This document shows, piece by piece, positions 50,308 to 59,940 of a stretch of 64,000 bases of DNA. The translations under genes were made by a program, and so were the position numbers. The DNA is from Scatomorpha sp964535405. Lineage in GTDB: Bacteria; Bacillota; Clostridia; Oscillospirales; Oscillospiraceae. Position 1 is the stretch's first letter, and each line of letters starts with the position of its first letter. Location of the stretch: NCBI GenBank assembly GCA_964535405.1, contig CAZHUG010000003.1, forward strand, positions 16,013 to 80,012, written 5' to 3'. Below the pieces are notes generated by a model. It saw only the letters and a program-made list of their open reading frames with translations, ran no database searches and had not been told where the DNA came from.

Positions 50308-52167
50308 TTGAAAAAGTACCCTCATATCGCAAGAAGAAACCCAAGGCTGATAAACCTCACAATTTCTATCCTGCTGGTTTTGGCTCTGTCGGTTTTTACC
50401 ACGGTTTTTGCGCTCTGGATGCAGCCTGTATCACTGATGGCGATGCTGCTGGGCATGCTAAAACAGCCGCTGCTCATAATTTTAAACGGTCTGCCGGTTT
50501 TACTGCTCATCGCGGCCTTCGCCCTCCTGTTCGGCAACGTGTTTTACTCGGCTGCGCTGGTAAACTTGTTTATAACAGGCGGTTCAATCGTAAACCGCGT
50601 GAAGATTCATGTGCGCGACGACCCGTTTGTGCCTCGCGATATCCTGCTGATAAAGGAAGCGGCGGATGCCGCCGGAAACTATGACATGAGCCTGCCCTGG
50701 GCCTTCATAATCGGCCTTATCGGAGTGACAGTTCTGCTCATTGTTCTGGGGCGCATTTTCCCGTCCCGCCAGCCGAAGCGCAGAGGAAAGAAATGGGCAG
50801 TCCGCGGGGGCGGCTTTGCCGCCTGCAGCGCTGTTCTCGTTTGCCTTATAAGCTTCGTCTACAGCTCCACGGGCCTGTATGGCTCCTTTGCCGTCTCTAA
50901 CGGCTATAATCTGTCCACGGCCTGCAACGAGCTCGGCTTTCCATATTTTTTCTGCTACCACTTCTCAACCTACAGGGTCGCCGAGCCCGAGGGCTTTGAT
51001 AAGAATGAGGCCGCAGCATGGGATAACGAGCAGGGTGTCGAGTCCGGCGCGCCGGATGTAAACGTCATTTTCATAATGAACGAGGCCTTCTCCGATATCA
51101 CAAACAGTGAAGCCTTCAACTATTCTGACGAGGACGATCCCATTCGCTACTTTAACAGCCTCGCAGCCGGTGAAAACGCCGTCTCGGGCCACATCGTCGT
51201 GCCGTATTTTGCCGGTGGCACTGCCGACACGGAGTTTGATGTCTCCACCGGCATGCAGACCGCCGCAATTAACCCCGCCTCGCCCTCTCTGACCGCCTTC
51301 CGAACTCTCACAAGGCAGACCGAAAGCATCTTCAGCGTCCTGGGCGATGACGGCTACTACACGAGCTATATACATCCGGGCCACGCCTGGTTTTATAACC
51401 GCCAGAACGTCTATAAGCTGCTGGGTGCTGACGATTCCATGTTCGTAAACGACCTTGGCGAGCTTGAGTATAAGGGCAGCTGGGTCACTGACAGCTGCGT
51501 TTCCGAAAAAATTAAGGAAAGCTTCCAGACCGCGGTCATGAGTGGTAAGACAGTCTTCACCTACGCCGTGACGATCCAGAATCACATGTCATACACCAAG
51601 GATAAATATGGCCAGGACTATACCCCCGCAAAGCTGCAGGCCAACGGCCTGCTCTCACAGGATATGGTAACCGCATTGTCGGTATACATTGACGGCCTGC
51701 GTGATGCCGATGCGATGCTCGCAGATATGACCAAATATTTTTCAAATAGCGGCGAGCCTGTGGTCTTGGTTTTCTTCGGAGACCACCTGCCGTATCTGGG
51801 CGACAATCGCCAGGGCTACCGCGAGCTCGGCCTGGCTGCCGCCGGAAATGACGGCGACGATCCAGTGGAGGCATACGAGGCGCCCTACCTTATCTGGTGC
51901 AACGATGCCGCGGCGGAGGCAATAGATTTTAAAATGGCTGTCAGTAAGCTCGATTTGCCGGAGGACGGGCGCATCAGCGCAAGCTTCCTCGGCGCGCTCA
52001 CGCTTGAGCTTCTGGGGCGCGAGGGCGAGTCGCCCTGGTTTGATTTTCTAAACTCTTTGCGGCGCGAGCTTCCTGTTGTGCAAAACGATATTCCGGATGG
52101 TTTATCTGAGCTGATTGGAAAATACCGCTGCTGGAGCTATTACAAGCTCAAGTACGGTTTCGGCTGA
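50308..52167 (+). CDS. LTA synthase/sulfatase family membrane protein
   Basis: 619 residues starting at TTG 50308 with GAAGG upstream. Five hydrophobic helices in the first 210 residues are followed by an extracellular sulfatase-fold domain: the VIFIMNEAFSD segment holds the metal-binding acid and the nucleophile position, with later FFGDHLP and the catalytic metal ligands. This is the layout of lipoteichoic acid synthase (LtaS) and related phosphoglycerol transferases. The exact nucleophile threonine context is not the canonical one, so a phosphoglycerol or other transferase role is likely but LTA synthesis is not proven. Co-transcribed with the EFR1 gene. Confidence 0.83.
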   Translation: MKKYPHIARRNPRLINLTISILLVLALSVFTTVFALWMQPVSLMAMLLGMLKQPLLIILNGLPVLLLIAAFALLFGNVFYSAALVNLFITGGSIVNRVKIHVRDDPFVPRDILLIKEAADAAGNYDMSLPWAFIIGLIGVTVLLIVLGRIFPSRQPKRRGKKWAVRGGGFAACSAVLVCLISFVYSSTGLYGSFAVSNGYNLSTACNELGFPYFFCYHFSTYRVAEPEGFDKNEAAAWDNEQGVESGAPDVNVIFIMNEAFSDITNSEAFNYSDEDDPIRYFNSLAAGENAVSGHIVVPYFAGGTADTEFDVSTGMQTAAINPASPSLTAFRTLTRQTESIFSVLGDDGYYTSYIHPGHAWFYNRQNVYKLLGADDSMFVNDLGELEYKGSWVTDSCVSEKIKESFQTAVMSGKTVFTYAVTIQNHMSYTKDKYGQDYTPAKLQANGLLSQDMVTALSVYIDGLRDADAMLADMTKYFSNSGEPVVLVFFGDHLPYLGDNRQGYRELGLAAAGNDGDDPVEAYEAPYLIWCNDAAAEAIDFKMAVSKLDLPEDGRISASFLGALTLELLGREGESPWFDFLNSLRRELPVVQNDIPDGLSELIGKYRCWSYYKLKYGFG

Positions 52168-52243
52168 AGCTAGGCCCCCGGCACAATCCAAAATCATGGC
52201 CTAAACGAAACAGGAAAAATCCCGATAAGGAAGACAAAAAGAT

Positions 52244-52274
52244 AAGCTCTGCGAGGCAAAGCCTCGCAGAGCTT
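52244..52274. terminator. bidirectional terminator
   Basis: AAGCTCTGCGAGGC pairs perfectly with GCCTCGCAGAGCTT over an AAA loop, with A-rich and T-rich flanks, between convergent genes. Confidence 0.8.
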
Positions 52275-52295
52275 TATTTATAGTGTGATAATGTC

Positions 52296-52901
52296 TCAGG
52301 TGTTCTTTGCCGAATTAACGATGATGTCTATACACTGCTCAAGACCAAGTGCGCCGGAATCCATACACAGATGGTAGTTTTCAGCCATCCCCCACTGACG
52401 GCCGGTGTAGTGGCGGTAGTAAGCGCGGCGCTTGTCGTCCTTCTCGCGCAGACGCTTTTCGGGGTGAACGTCCGTCTCACCATATAGCGAGACAATCCTC
52501 TCGGCACGGAACGGTATCGGCGCGTAGCAGAAGGCGTGCAGGCAATCCTCCCTGTCACGCAGAATATAGTCCGAGCAGCGTCCAACGATCACACAATTGC
52601 CCTTTTCGGCAATTTCCTTAATCACGTTGTACTGGACTACATAGAGCTGGTCGGAAATTGGAATACTGCCGGTGCGTGCGCTCTCCGCATTCATCGCCCA
52701 ATTGAACAGAAAGCTGCTCGTTGAGCTGGCATATTCGCCACTGTCAAGAACATAGTCCTCGGCTAGGCCACTCTCGGCGGCAATTTTCTTAACTAGCTCC
52801 TTATCATAATAGGCGTAACCGAGTCTTTTTGCTGTCTCGCGGGCTATAGTACGACCGCCGCTACCAAACTGACGGCTTATGGTGACGATACGTTTACTCA
52901 T
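52296..52901 (-). CDS. cytidylate-kinase-like P-loop protein
   Basis: 201 residues. The start KRIVTISRQFGSGGRTIARETAKRLG has the shortened GSGG-type P-loop of the cytidylate-kinase-like (CMP kinase 2) family of Bacillota, followed by DKELVKKIA and a C-terminal arginine cluster RAERIVSLYG. Probably a nucleoside monophosphate kinase, though members of this short family have not been well characterised. AAGGAGGG precedes the ATG. Confidence 0.83.
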   Translation of the reverse strand: MSKRIVTISRQFGSGGRTIARETAKRLGYAYYDKELVKKIAAESGLAEDYVLDSGEYASSTSSFLFNWAMNAESARTGSIPISDQLYVVQYNVIKEIAEKGNCVIVGRCSDYILRDREDCLHAFCYAPIPFRAERIVSLYGETDVHPEKRLREKDDKRRAYYRHYTGRQWGMAENYHLCMDSGALGLEQCIDIIVNSAKNT

Positions 52902-52977
52902 GACAGACCCTCCTTTTTTACTCCTTTATTCATTATATCATATATCCTGGTAATATTTCCACCTTCCAAATAAAAAT

Positions 52978-53017
52978 AAATGATGCGCACAGCCTGAGCT
53001 TGCTGTGCGCATCATTT
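52978..53017 (-). terminator. terminator of the pyrophosphatase gene
   Basis: AAATGATGCGCACAGC pairs perfectly with GCTGTGCGCATCATTT over an 8-base loop, followed on the minus strand by ATTTATTTTTATTT. Confidence 0.8.
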
Positions 53018-53020
53018 ATC

Positions 53021-53554
53021 CTACTTGCAGAAATTCTCGATATAATTATCGATGCAATGTTGGATTATTTCAATAGCCTTGTCCTTGCCGCGAACCTCGT
53101 CGACAACCGTCTCCTTGTCCTCCAGCATCTTATACACGGAGAAGAAGTGGCGCATTTCCTCAAAGGTATGGCGAGGAAGCTGGGATATATCGTCGTACAT
53201 GTTGTAGTTGGGATCATCTGAGCAAACCGCAATTATCTTCTCATCCATCTTGCCGCCGTCCATCATCAGGATAACACCTATGGGCTTGCAACGCACGAGC
53301 GTCATCGGCTCTATCGCCTGACTGCAAATAACCAGAACGTCCAGCGGGTCGTTGTCGTCGCCATAGGTACGGGGGATGAAACCGTAGTTTGCGGGGTAGT
53401 GCGTGGCTGTGTACAGTATTCTGTCAAGAATAATATAGCCGGTCTCCTTGTCCAGCTCATATTTTTTCTTGCTGCCCTTCGTTATCTCGACAACCGCCAC
53501 AAAGGCGTCGGGACGAATGCGCTTGGGATCAATGTCATGCCATATGTTTGACAT
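53021..53554 (-). CDS. ppa: inorganic pyrophosphatase (family I)
   Basis: 177 residues. The Mg2+ site DDNDPLDVLV (about 60-69), the YELDKETGYIILDR strand and the NYGFIP motif are those of family I soluble pyrophosphatases, which hydrolyse PPi to phosphate in the cytoplasm and drive biosynthetic reactions. AAGGAG precedes the ATG. Many Clostridia carry a family II enzyme instead, so the family I form is a small point of note. Confidence 0.93.
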   Translation of the reverse strand: MSNIWHDIDPKRIRPDAFVAVVEITKGSKKKYELDKETGYIILDRILYTATHYPANYGFIPRTYGDDNDPLDVLVICSQAIEPMTLVRCKPIGVILMMDGGKMDEKIIAVCSDDPNYNMYDDISQLPRHTFEEMRHFFSVYKMLEDKETVVDEVRGKDKAIEIIQHCIDNYIENFCK

Positions 53555-53650
53555 TTGCTATCTCCTTTTTCATTTATCTCTCGATTTGTTTTGACTTTCC
53601 TCATTTTGATCGTTCATAACCATGTTAGACACTTTTTCGCAAAAATGCAA

Positions 53651-55336
53651 CTACATTTGGCGAATTTTTTCCTGAATTATTGAACCCGCGGCGTCCGCAA
53701 ACTGGCTGATATCACGAATCCTGGCAACATCCTTGCCATAAATCAGCCTTGCGGCAGGCACATCGGCCTCCTCGCCTGTGAAAACGCACATAACAGCTAT
53801 GCCGCGCCTGCGCAGCGCCGCTACCTCGGCCGCAGAATCCTTTATACCCGCCTCGCCGCGATAGGCGCTGCCGCCCCAACGTCCGCCGATATAGTTCATG
53901 TCGTTCGGGCTCGCGTCTGAGAGCACGATGAGCAGGCGGTTTTCGCCGCCGGACTCGTCCATGAGCTGACCTGCCGCACGCAAGGCGAGCCCGTCGCGGT
54001 TCCAGCCATCGGCAGTGTAGGCGAAAATCTCCTCATTATTGCCGCTCTCATCATAGTCTCTGAATACACGAACGACAGTGCTGCCCTCCACCGAGCAAAA
54101 GGAATACACCCGCACAGGTATCGCGCAGCGTGTCAGGCTCTCGGCAAGGATGAAGCCCTGTGTCGCGACGCGCTCCTGCCTGTACAGCTGCGAGGCAGAC
54201 GCGTCGAGCAGGACATCCACCGTGAGCTCGCCCCCATCGCCGCGCTCGGATCTTTCAAAAATACTGCCGTCACCGAGTTGCTGCGCGCGCCATATCCGGT
54301 CGGGTCGCAGAGTCCCGGCGCGGGCTTTAACCGGTGTTGGATCCAGATAGACCAAAAGGCAATTTCGTATCCGCTCACCGAGCCGCATTATCTCCGTGCG
54401 GTTGCGTGGCAGATCCGAAAGGTAGCTCTTTTCGTTTTTATCTCTCTGGCTTGCGACCCTCTGCCTGTGCAGTGCGGTCTCGGTATCCCGCACCTCCCCG
54501 GCCTTATACTCGCCGCGGGTAAAGTGCAGACGGCAGCCCGCATGGGCGCCTGTGCAAAGCGCGCCCTCCAGCTCGGAAACCTTGCTGACTGTATAAATTG
54601 GCAGACCAAAACAGCGCTCAAGATATTCGCGCATGACCGGCTCACTGCGCTCACCGCGCAGTGCGGCCCTCAGACGGCGAAGGCCGCCTCCGGCTTTTTC
54701 CTCCTCGTCGGGCTCGACAGCCATTCCGGAATATCTCGTCCGCGCAGGGCGCAGCCAGGATGGCAGGCGAATGCTCTTCGCCGTTCCGGCTCTCGGCACA
54801 AAGCCATAGTATTTCAGGAGCGTCTGGCGAACGCGAGCGGCAACGTCCTCCGTCGTGAACTCCGCCGGAAAGCTCATGCCCTCCAATATCCCGCGCTCGC
54901 GCGCTGTAAGCTCCGGCGACCCGCCCACTGCGAGCATGTAGTGTGCGCGCAGCAGCCGCTCTGATTCGCACAGGTCGCGCACATCGCGCCGCGAGAGCAT
55001 TTTGAGCGTGCTACCGGCATAGTCCTGCCGCAGGGATAAAAGTGCGGGGCGCTCGGCGCTTGCGCGATCAAAGCAGCTGTCCTCTAAGCCCTGCCAGATG
55101 AGTGCGGAGTAGTCATCCGCCCTTTCACCGTCACCTAGCGATAAAAACAAAGCGCGAAGCGTCTTAAAGTCGTAAAATTTATACACAGAGCCGATTATGC
55201 TGTTAAAATAAACATCTGCCTTCCCGTTTTCGTCATAGGCACGCACAAAAGGCTTTATTGAGTAATCATCAGCGGCGTTCCAAATCAGATTCACCGCCCG
55301 GCGCTTTTGGCGGTCAGCCTCGTCCTTCATGCTCAT
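53651..55336 (-). CDS. VWA domain protein of a MoxR-VWA pair
   Basis: 561 residues. The last 190 residues are a von Willebrand A domain with the MIDAS motif VLLDASASQLY (D-x-S-x-S) and LIVLSDASPND. The first 370 residues are helical with no known family. MoxR ATPases and VWA proteins act as chaperone pairs that activate or insert metal into partner enzymes. The ATG overlaps the TGA of the MoxR gene (TGATG), and the gene is the last of the ymdB-SbcD-SbcC-B3/B4-MoxR-VWA operon. Confidence 0.83.
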   Translation of the reverse strand: MSMKDEADRQKRRAVNLIWNAADDYSIKPFVRAYDENGKADVYFNSIIGSVYKFYDFKTLRALFLSLGDGERADDYSALIWQGLEDSCFDRASAERPALLSLRQDYAGSTLKMLSRRDVRDLCESERLLRAHYMLAVGGSPELTARERGILEGMSFPAEFTTEDVAARVRQTLLKYYGFVPRAGTAKSIRLPSWLRPARTRYSGMAVEPDEEEKAGGGLRRLRAALRGERSEPVMREYLERCFGLPIYTVSKVSELEGALCTGAHAGCRLHFTRGEYKAGEVRDTETALHRQRVASQRDKNEKSYLSDLPRNRTEIMRLGERIRNCLLVYLDPTPVKARAGTLRPDRIWRAQQLGDGSIFERSERGDGGELTVDVLLDASASQLYRQERVATQGFILAESLTRCAIPVRVYSFCSVEGSTVVRVFRDYDESGNNEEIFAYTADGWNRDGLALRAAGQLMDESGGENRLLIVLSDASPNDMNYIGGRWGGSAYRGEAGIKDSAAEVAALRRRGIAVMCVFTGEEADVPAARLIYGKDVARIRDISQFADAAGSIIQEKIRQM

Positions 55337-56247
55337 CAGGAGAACAGCTTTGTGCGCTCTAGCCCGCTTGGGATTCGGGACTTGATGACATCGGAAATGA
55401 GCCCGCGCTCATATGGATCGAAGGCTTTATTCACGATGCCCATCGCGAGCGCATCGTCTAAAGGCAGCCCCTGCTGCACCAGAGCGACCGCTGAAAGCAG
55501 TCCGCGCAGGTCGAGCGCCTTGGTCGAGACCTCGGAGCTGTCGACCTTCCTCTGAATATCGTGGAAAAGTCCCGCAAGCTGCCCCACCCACTCCGGTTTT
55601 AGCTGCGGATACTGGCTGAGAAAGAGCTTTTCAAGGTTTTCCTGAGTTATAGGCGGCATATCGATGACGACAAAACGCGATACGAGTGCCTCGTTCAGCT
55701 CACGAGTTCCGGCGTAGCCGTAGTTCATGGTCGCAATAAAGCGCGTGGCGGGGTCGAGGTCAATGCGGTCATAGCCCGGCACGTCGATGGAGCGCCTGAA
55801 GTCAAGCGTGGCATGCAGCACCGCAAGAGACTCGTTTTTTGCCATATTTATCTCGTCAAGTATGCCAAAGCCGCCCAGCTCAGCGCAACGCGTAATGGGA
55901 CCGGGGCGAAATTTCACCTGCCCGTCCTTAAACGTGTCCGTGCCGATTAACGAGGCGGCGTCGGTGTTTATATAAAAGGAGATGTCCCAGCCCGGCCTGC
56001 CAAAGGCGGCGGCGAGGTTTTCTGCCAGCACATTCTTGCCTGTCGCCTTCGCGCCGACGAGCAGAAGGTTCTCTCCGCAGAGCAGAGCCGTTGCCGCCTG
56101 CTCCCAAATCGTTTTTCCATAATACTCATACTTGGGCGGACGCAGTCGGTGCTCAGCCTCGGGGCTGACCGCATGTGCTGCTCTGAAAGATTCGATTTCT
56201 GAAATTATCCTCTCGCTTACTGACTCACGTCTGAGAAAATCCAACAT
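55336..56247 (-). CDS. MoxR family AAA+ ATPase
   Basis: 303 residues of one AAA+ domain with Walker B and sensor segments ILDEINMAK and ATMNYGYAGTRELNEALVSRF. The Walker A motif reads GAKATGKNVL, with Asn in place of the usual Ser/Thr after the Lys. This substitution is unusual but occurs in some MoxR/CbbQ/NorQ relatives. MoxR proteins remodel VWA partners. It overlaps the VWA gene by one base and follows the B3/B4 gene by 24 bases. Confidence 0.87.
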   Translation of the reverse strand: MLDFLRRESVSERIISEIESFRAAHAVSPEAEHRLRPPKYEYYGKTIWEQAATALLCGENLLLVGAKATGKNVLAENLAAAFGRPGWDISFYINTDAASLIGTDTFKDGQVKFRPGPITRCAELGGFGILDEINMAKNESLAVLHATLDFRRSIDVPGYDRIDLDPATRFIATMNYGYAGTRELNEALVSRFVVIDMPPITQENLEKLFLSQYPQLKPEWVGQLAGLFHDIQRKVDSSEVSTKALDLRGLLSAVALVQQGLPLDDALAMGIVNKAFDPYERGLISDVIKSRIPSGLERTKLFS

Positions 56248-56271
56248 TATTTTGCGCCTCCCAAGCTTAAA

Positions 56272-56973
56272 TTACGCCTCAAAAACGGGGTTATCAATAT
56301 TGACCATACCCAGCGCAACGCGTGCGCCGAAAAGCTTTTCTATGCTCCCCGCAAGCTCGCCCCGCGCGGCAATTACGCGCTGGAGATTTATGCTCTTGAA
56401 GCCGTCTATCGGAAACAGCAGGTCGCAGGTCTCCGGCATTATCTTGCCTGTCTCGCTCTGCCGCCAGGTCCAGCGCCTGGTGCGAACCTGTCCGTCCGAC
56501 ACATAAACGACCTCGCCCGGCTCCGCCAGCTCCGCCTCACCGCCGCCGAAGGGTATGAAGCTGTCGCCTTCGCCCGCGTGGCGCACCTCAAGCGCACGGC
56601 TGACCGTCGCCATGTCATGCGCACCGATCGGAAGTCGGTATTTGAGCGACACGGCGTTGCCCAGATCCACTATGGGGCTGATTTCCGGAAAGCCCTTGCC
56701 CTTGGCTATGCGCGTCAGCAATGCCTCAATCGAGCACATATATTTATTGGGATTAATGCCCAGCGCGCGGAAGGCCTCTCGGTATGGGACGATATCCGGC
56801 GACTGCTTGACCGTCACGCCGGCAAGCGCGGACTCGCATTCGGCTATGCTCCCGTGCAAAAGCGCGGAAACCTCAGGCCGCGGCAGACGGTTGTCCACCC
56901 CAAACACCGCCACAACGCCAAAGCAGGCATCCGGCAGCAAATTGAATACATCCTTCGAAACTTCAAACTTCAT
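56272..56973 (-). CDS. B3/B4 tRNA-binding-domain-like protein
   Basis: 233 residues from the ATG at 56973 (GGAGAG before it); the longer open frame to 57054 overlaps the SbcC-like gene and has no ribosome site. It resembles the B3/B4 domain of the phenylalanyl-tRNA synthetase beta subunit as a stand-alone protein, with the GINPNKYMCSIEALLTRIAKGKGFPEISPIVDLGNAVSLKY core. Such free B3/B4 proteins are thought to be tRNA- or amino-acid-editing proteins, but no function is proven. It sits between an SbcC-like ATPase and a MoxR ATPase. Confidence 0.8.
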   Translation of the reverse strand: MKFEVSKDVFNLLPDACFGVVAVFGVDNRLPRPEVSALLHGSIAECESALAGVTVKQSPDIVPYREAFRALGINPNKYMCSIEALLTRIAKGKGFPEISPIVDLGNAVSLKYRLPIGAHDMATVSRALEVRHAGEGDSFIPFGGGEAELAEPGEVVYVSDGQVRTRRWTWRQSETGKIMPETCDLLFPIDGFKSINLQRVIAARGELAGSIEKLFGARVALGMVNIDNPVFEA

Positions 56974-56989
56974 AGTGCAACTCTCCAAT

Positions 56990-58861
56990 TTAATAGCATG
57001 TGAATAGAATAATCTGTCGCTTTTCCGAAAGCTCGGCCAGCAGCTCCAAAACACGCGCGCGGCGCTCCGGGTCGAGGTTCACCAGCGCATCGTCGAGCAC
57101 AACAGGGCAGGGCTCATCCGTGGGCAGGGTCAGATCAATAATTGCCAGCCGCAGCGCAAGATACATTAAATCCGATGCCCCGGCGCTCATATAAAGTGCC
57201 GGACGCTGCAGGGCATCTCCGGAAAGATGCGTCATGACCGCAAAGTCACGGTCAAGGCTCAGCTCATCGTAGCGCCCGTCTGTAAGACGCGCGAGATATT
57301 GCGCGGCACGTCTGCCCAGCTCCGGCGAAAAACGCCTTTGCATCTGAGAATCTGCCTGCTTCAGCACTTCTATGGCAAGCTCAAGCGCCGCATATTGCTC
57401 CTCGAGCAGGGCTATGCGCTCACTTTTCTCCCGCAGGCTGTCCTCGATTGCGTCTGAGTCGCCCATTGCGGCGGCCAAGCCCTCAAACTGAGCGATGCGG
57501 GAGCGCAGACGCGCCTTTGACTCTGCAACGCGTTCGGTCTCCCTTCGCAGGCGGGCAAGTTCCGACGACTCGGTCTCCAGGACAAGGGCGTTTTCCTGCT
57601 CGTCACGCTCTGTACGTGCCGCCTGCAAATCCTCACTCGCCCTCTGCCTTGCGCGGCCGGCGGCGCGCCACTGCTCATATTTATGCGCATGTGCGTCTGC
57701 CGCCGCATATATCCCGGCCTCTCCCTCGGCATTGAAGCTTTCAAATATCCGCGCCTGCCGTGCTCCGGACTCCGACGCGCGGCTTTTTATCCGCAGAGCG
57801 AAAACAAAAAATGCGATTCCGATAATAAGCGCCACTGCCGCGGCGATCAGCCACAGCCCGCCCATAAACGCGAAGGCAATCGCGGCAAGCGCCATAAACA
57901 CTGTCGCCACATATTGACCGCGGCGGGCAGCCTCCGTGCCCAAATCCTCGGCACGCCCAACTGCGGCCGCGGCCCTCTCCGCCGCCTGTTCGGGCGTCAT
58001 TGCCGAAAAGGGCCCCGTCTGCACCTGCAGGGCAAGCTTTGACTCCTGCGCTGCGGCGTCCGCAAACGCCTGCTCGAGGCTCCGCGTCTGGTCCCTGGCA
58101 GACTCCACAGTCTTGAGTGACGCGCTGCGCTCAGACAATCGCAGGCGCTTTAAACGCGAGTCCAGCTGCCTGGAGATGGACTCGTTGGCCTCAAGCTCAC
58201 GCTCCGCCCTCGCAATATCCTCGGACACGGCGGAAATCCTTGAAAGACTTTGCTGAGCGAGCTCAACTTCCTGCTCAAGCTCGGGCAAGACCCCTCGTTT
58301 ATTATATCTTCGCTTCCGCTGCCAGGAGCGCAGACGCTCATCCGCCTCGGAGTAGCTCATGTTCTCATCGCCGGTTGAGACAACGGAGGCGATGCGTCTC
58401 TCAAGCTCTGCCGTGCCGCTCACAGCAACTGCACCCTGAGCTATAAACGCACTGCGGAAAAACACGTCCCTGGACACTCCGCAGAGCAGCTGACCCGCAT
58501 CCGCACCGGAAAGCTCCGGCACCGGCCCGCCTGTGCCGGTATACACCGCGCTAAACTCGCGCATCGGTGCGCCCGGCAGTCGTGTGCCGCGCCGCAGTGT
58601 TATCTCCTGTCCGTGATGGCTGATTTCCATTGTGCCCTCCATCGGTCTGCCTGACCAGGGCGCAAAGCGCTGCTTATCGGGCAGGTAGCCCACACGCGCG
58701 CGCTCGGCACTGTCAATGCCGTAGAGCATGGCGCGGATGAAGGCGCACCAGCTTGATTTTCCGCTCTCATTCGGCGAAGTTATGACGTTTAGTCCCTCTT
58801 TGAGCTCCAGAGTCCTGTTTTCAAGCTGACCAAAGGAAGCTGTCATCCTTCTAATAATCAA
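56990..58861 (-). CDS. SbcC/YhaN-like ATPase
   Basis: 623 residues starting at TTG 58861, because the first residues IIRRMTASFGQ are those at the true N-terminus of this family. Walker A TSPNESGKSSW about 29-39; a long central region includes coiled coil and two hydrophobic helices (about 320-360); the C-terminus has the ABC signature and Walker B (TDEPCPVVLDDALVNLD). It is much shorter than SbcC (about 1000 residues) and, with the membrane helices, matches YhaN-type partners of YhaO. Translation is coupled to the SbcD-like gene by a 4-base overlap. Confidence 0.85.
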   Translation of the reverse strand: MIIRRMTASFGQLENRTLELKEGLNVITSPNESGKSSWCAFIRAMLYGIDSAERARVGYLPDKQRFAPWSGRPMEGTMEISHHGQEITLRRGTRLPGAPMREFSAVYTGTGGPVPELSGADAGQLLCGVSRDVFFRSAFIAQGAVAVSGTAELERRIASVVSTGDENMSYSEADERLRSWQRKRRYNKRGVLPELEQEVELAQQSLSRISAVSEDIARAERELEANESISRQLDSRLKRLRLSERSASLKTVESARDQTRSLEQAFADAAAQESKLALQVQTGPFSAMTPEQAAERAAAAVGRAEDLGTEAARRGQYVATVFMALAAIAFAFMGGLWLIAAAVALIIGIAFFVFALRIKSRASESGARQARIFESFNAEGEAGIYAAADAHAHKYEQWRAAGRARQRASEDLQAARTERDEQENALVLETESSELARLRRETERVAESKARLRSRIAQFEGLAAAMGDSDAIEDSLREKSERIALLEEQYAALELAIEVLKQADSQMQRRFSPELGRRAAQYLARLTDGRYDELSLDRDFAVMTHLSGDALQRPALYMSAGASDLMYLALRLAIIDLTLPTDEPCPVVLDDALVNLDPERRARVLELLAELSEKRQIILFTCY

Positions 58862-59940
58862 GTCTGCTCAGCCTCCTCTCTGCCTTCCAGTGCCGCAAGG
58901 CCCCAGCGCGCGGCGCGCTCTATACGCTCACGCGCAGCAGTGTCAGTGGTATCGTTCAGTCTCACGCGCAACAGTGTCAAAAACACGCCGCGCAGTGAAT
59001 CCTCTCCGGCATTTTCCCAGATATCAAAGCGGGGGCTGGTCTCATCAAGTAGCCGGTATGAGAACACTTTGCCATCAAGCTCTCGGCGCAGCTGCGCCAG
59101 CCGGGGCGCCGTGTGTGTTTCGCCGCGGAGTATTATCTTATATGTATTGCGTGCATCAAGCTCCGGCAGTTCGACCGAGCCGTCGTCATTTACCTCCAGC
59201 TCAAGTGCCTCGTATCTGCGCGAGCAGATCGGGACAAACTGCAGCTCGACATTCCCCGGCTCAACGTCCGCAATTATGACGCCTTTTTCGCCGCTTTCAT
59301 CGAAGCCGCGCCCCTCAGGGCAGCCCGGCCAGGCATAAAAACAGTTGCCCGCCCGGCGCAGGCCGCTAAAGCTGTGAACATGTCCAAGAGCGACGTAGTC
59401 CATGCCGCTTTCGGCAAGCTCCGACTCCAAAATCGGGTTATACTGAGAGTTTGCAGAAAGCTCGCCATGCAGACACAAAAGCTCTGTCATGCCCTGCCGC
59501 CTATCTGCCGCGAAGCCGCCTAGCAGTCCAGTTGAATGCCTGTCTGTGAACGCCGCGCCCCAAACCCGGACATTGAGCGAGGAAATTTCCCAGGCTTGTG
59601 GCTGTTCGGAGGCGAAAACGCGCACATTTTCAGGTAGTTTGAGCCTATGGAAGCTGCTGCCTCTGCTATAAAAATCGTGGTTGCCCGGCGCAATGAACAC
59701 AGGAACCTCCAGCTGTGCAAGTGCTATGCCCAGAGCCTCCTCAGTCTCGGCAAACGCGCTGTGACTGTCGAAAACATCGCCGGACAGCAGCACAAGCTGG
59801 GCTCCGCTCCGGGCACGCAGCTCCACAAGACGGCGCAACAAATCTCGCTGCTCTGCTCGGCGCAAGGCAGCCTTTTCCTCTGAAAGACCCTCAAACGGCG
59901 AGTCCAGGTGCAGGTCCGCCGCATGCAGCAGGCGAATCAT
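58858..59940 (-). CDS. SbcD/YhaO-like metallophosphoesterase
   Basis: 360 residues with the calcineurin-type phosphodiesterase core: HAADLHLDSPFEG, SGDVFDS, GNHDFYS, LHGE and GHVHSF. It is the nuclease-like partner of the SbcC/YhaN ATPase, resembling the Mre11 fold. It overlaps ymdB by 4 bases (ATGA) at its start and the ATPase by 4 at its end. DNA end-processing is the family role; the restricted size of the pair suggests a YhaO/YhaN type. Confidence 0.88.
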   Translation of the reverse strand: MIRLLHAADLHLDSPFEGLSEEKAALRRAEQRDLLRRLVELRARSGAQLVLLSGDVFDSHSAFAETEEALGIALAQLEVPVFIAPGNHDFYSRGSSFHRLKLPENVRVFASEQPQAWEISSLNVRVWGAAFTDRHSTGLLGGFAADRRQGMTELLCLHGELSANSQYNPILESELAESGMDYVALGHVHSFSGLRRAGNCFYAWPGCPEGRGFDESGEKGVIIADVEPGNVELQFVPICSRRYEALELEVNDDGSVELPELDARNTYKIILRGETHTAPRLAQLRRELDGKVFSYRLLDETSPRFDIWENAGEDSLRGVFLTLLRVRLNDTTDTAARERIERAARWGLAALEGREEAEQT

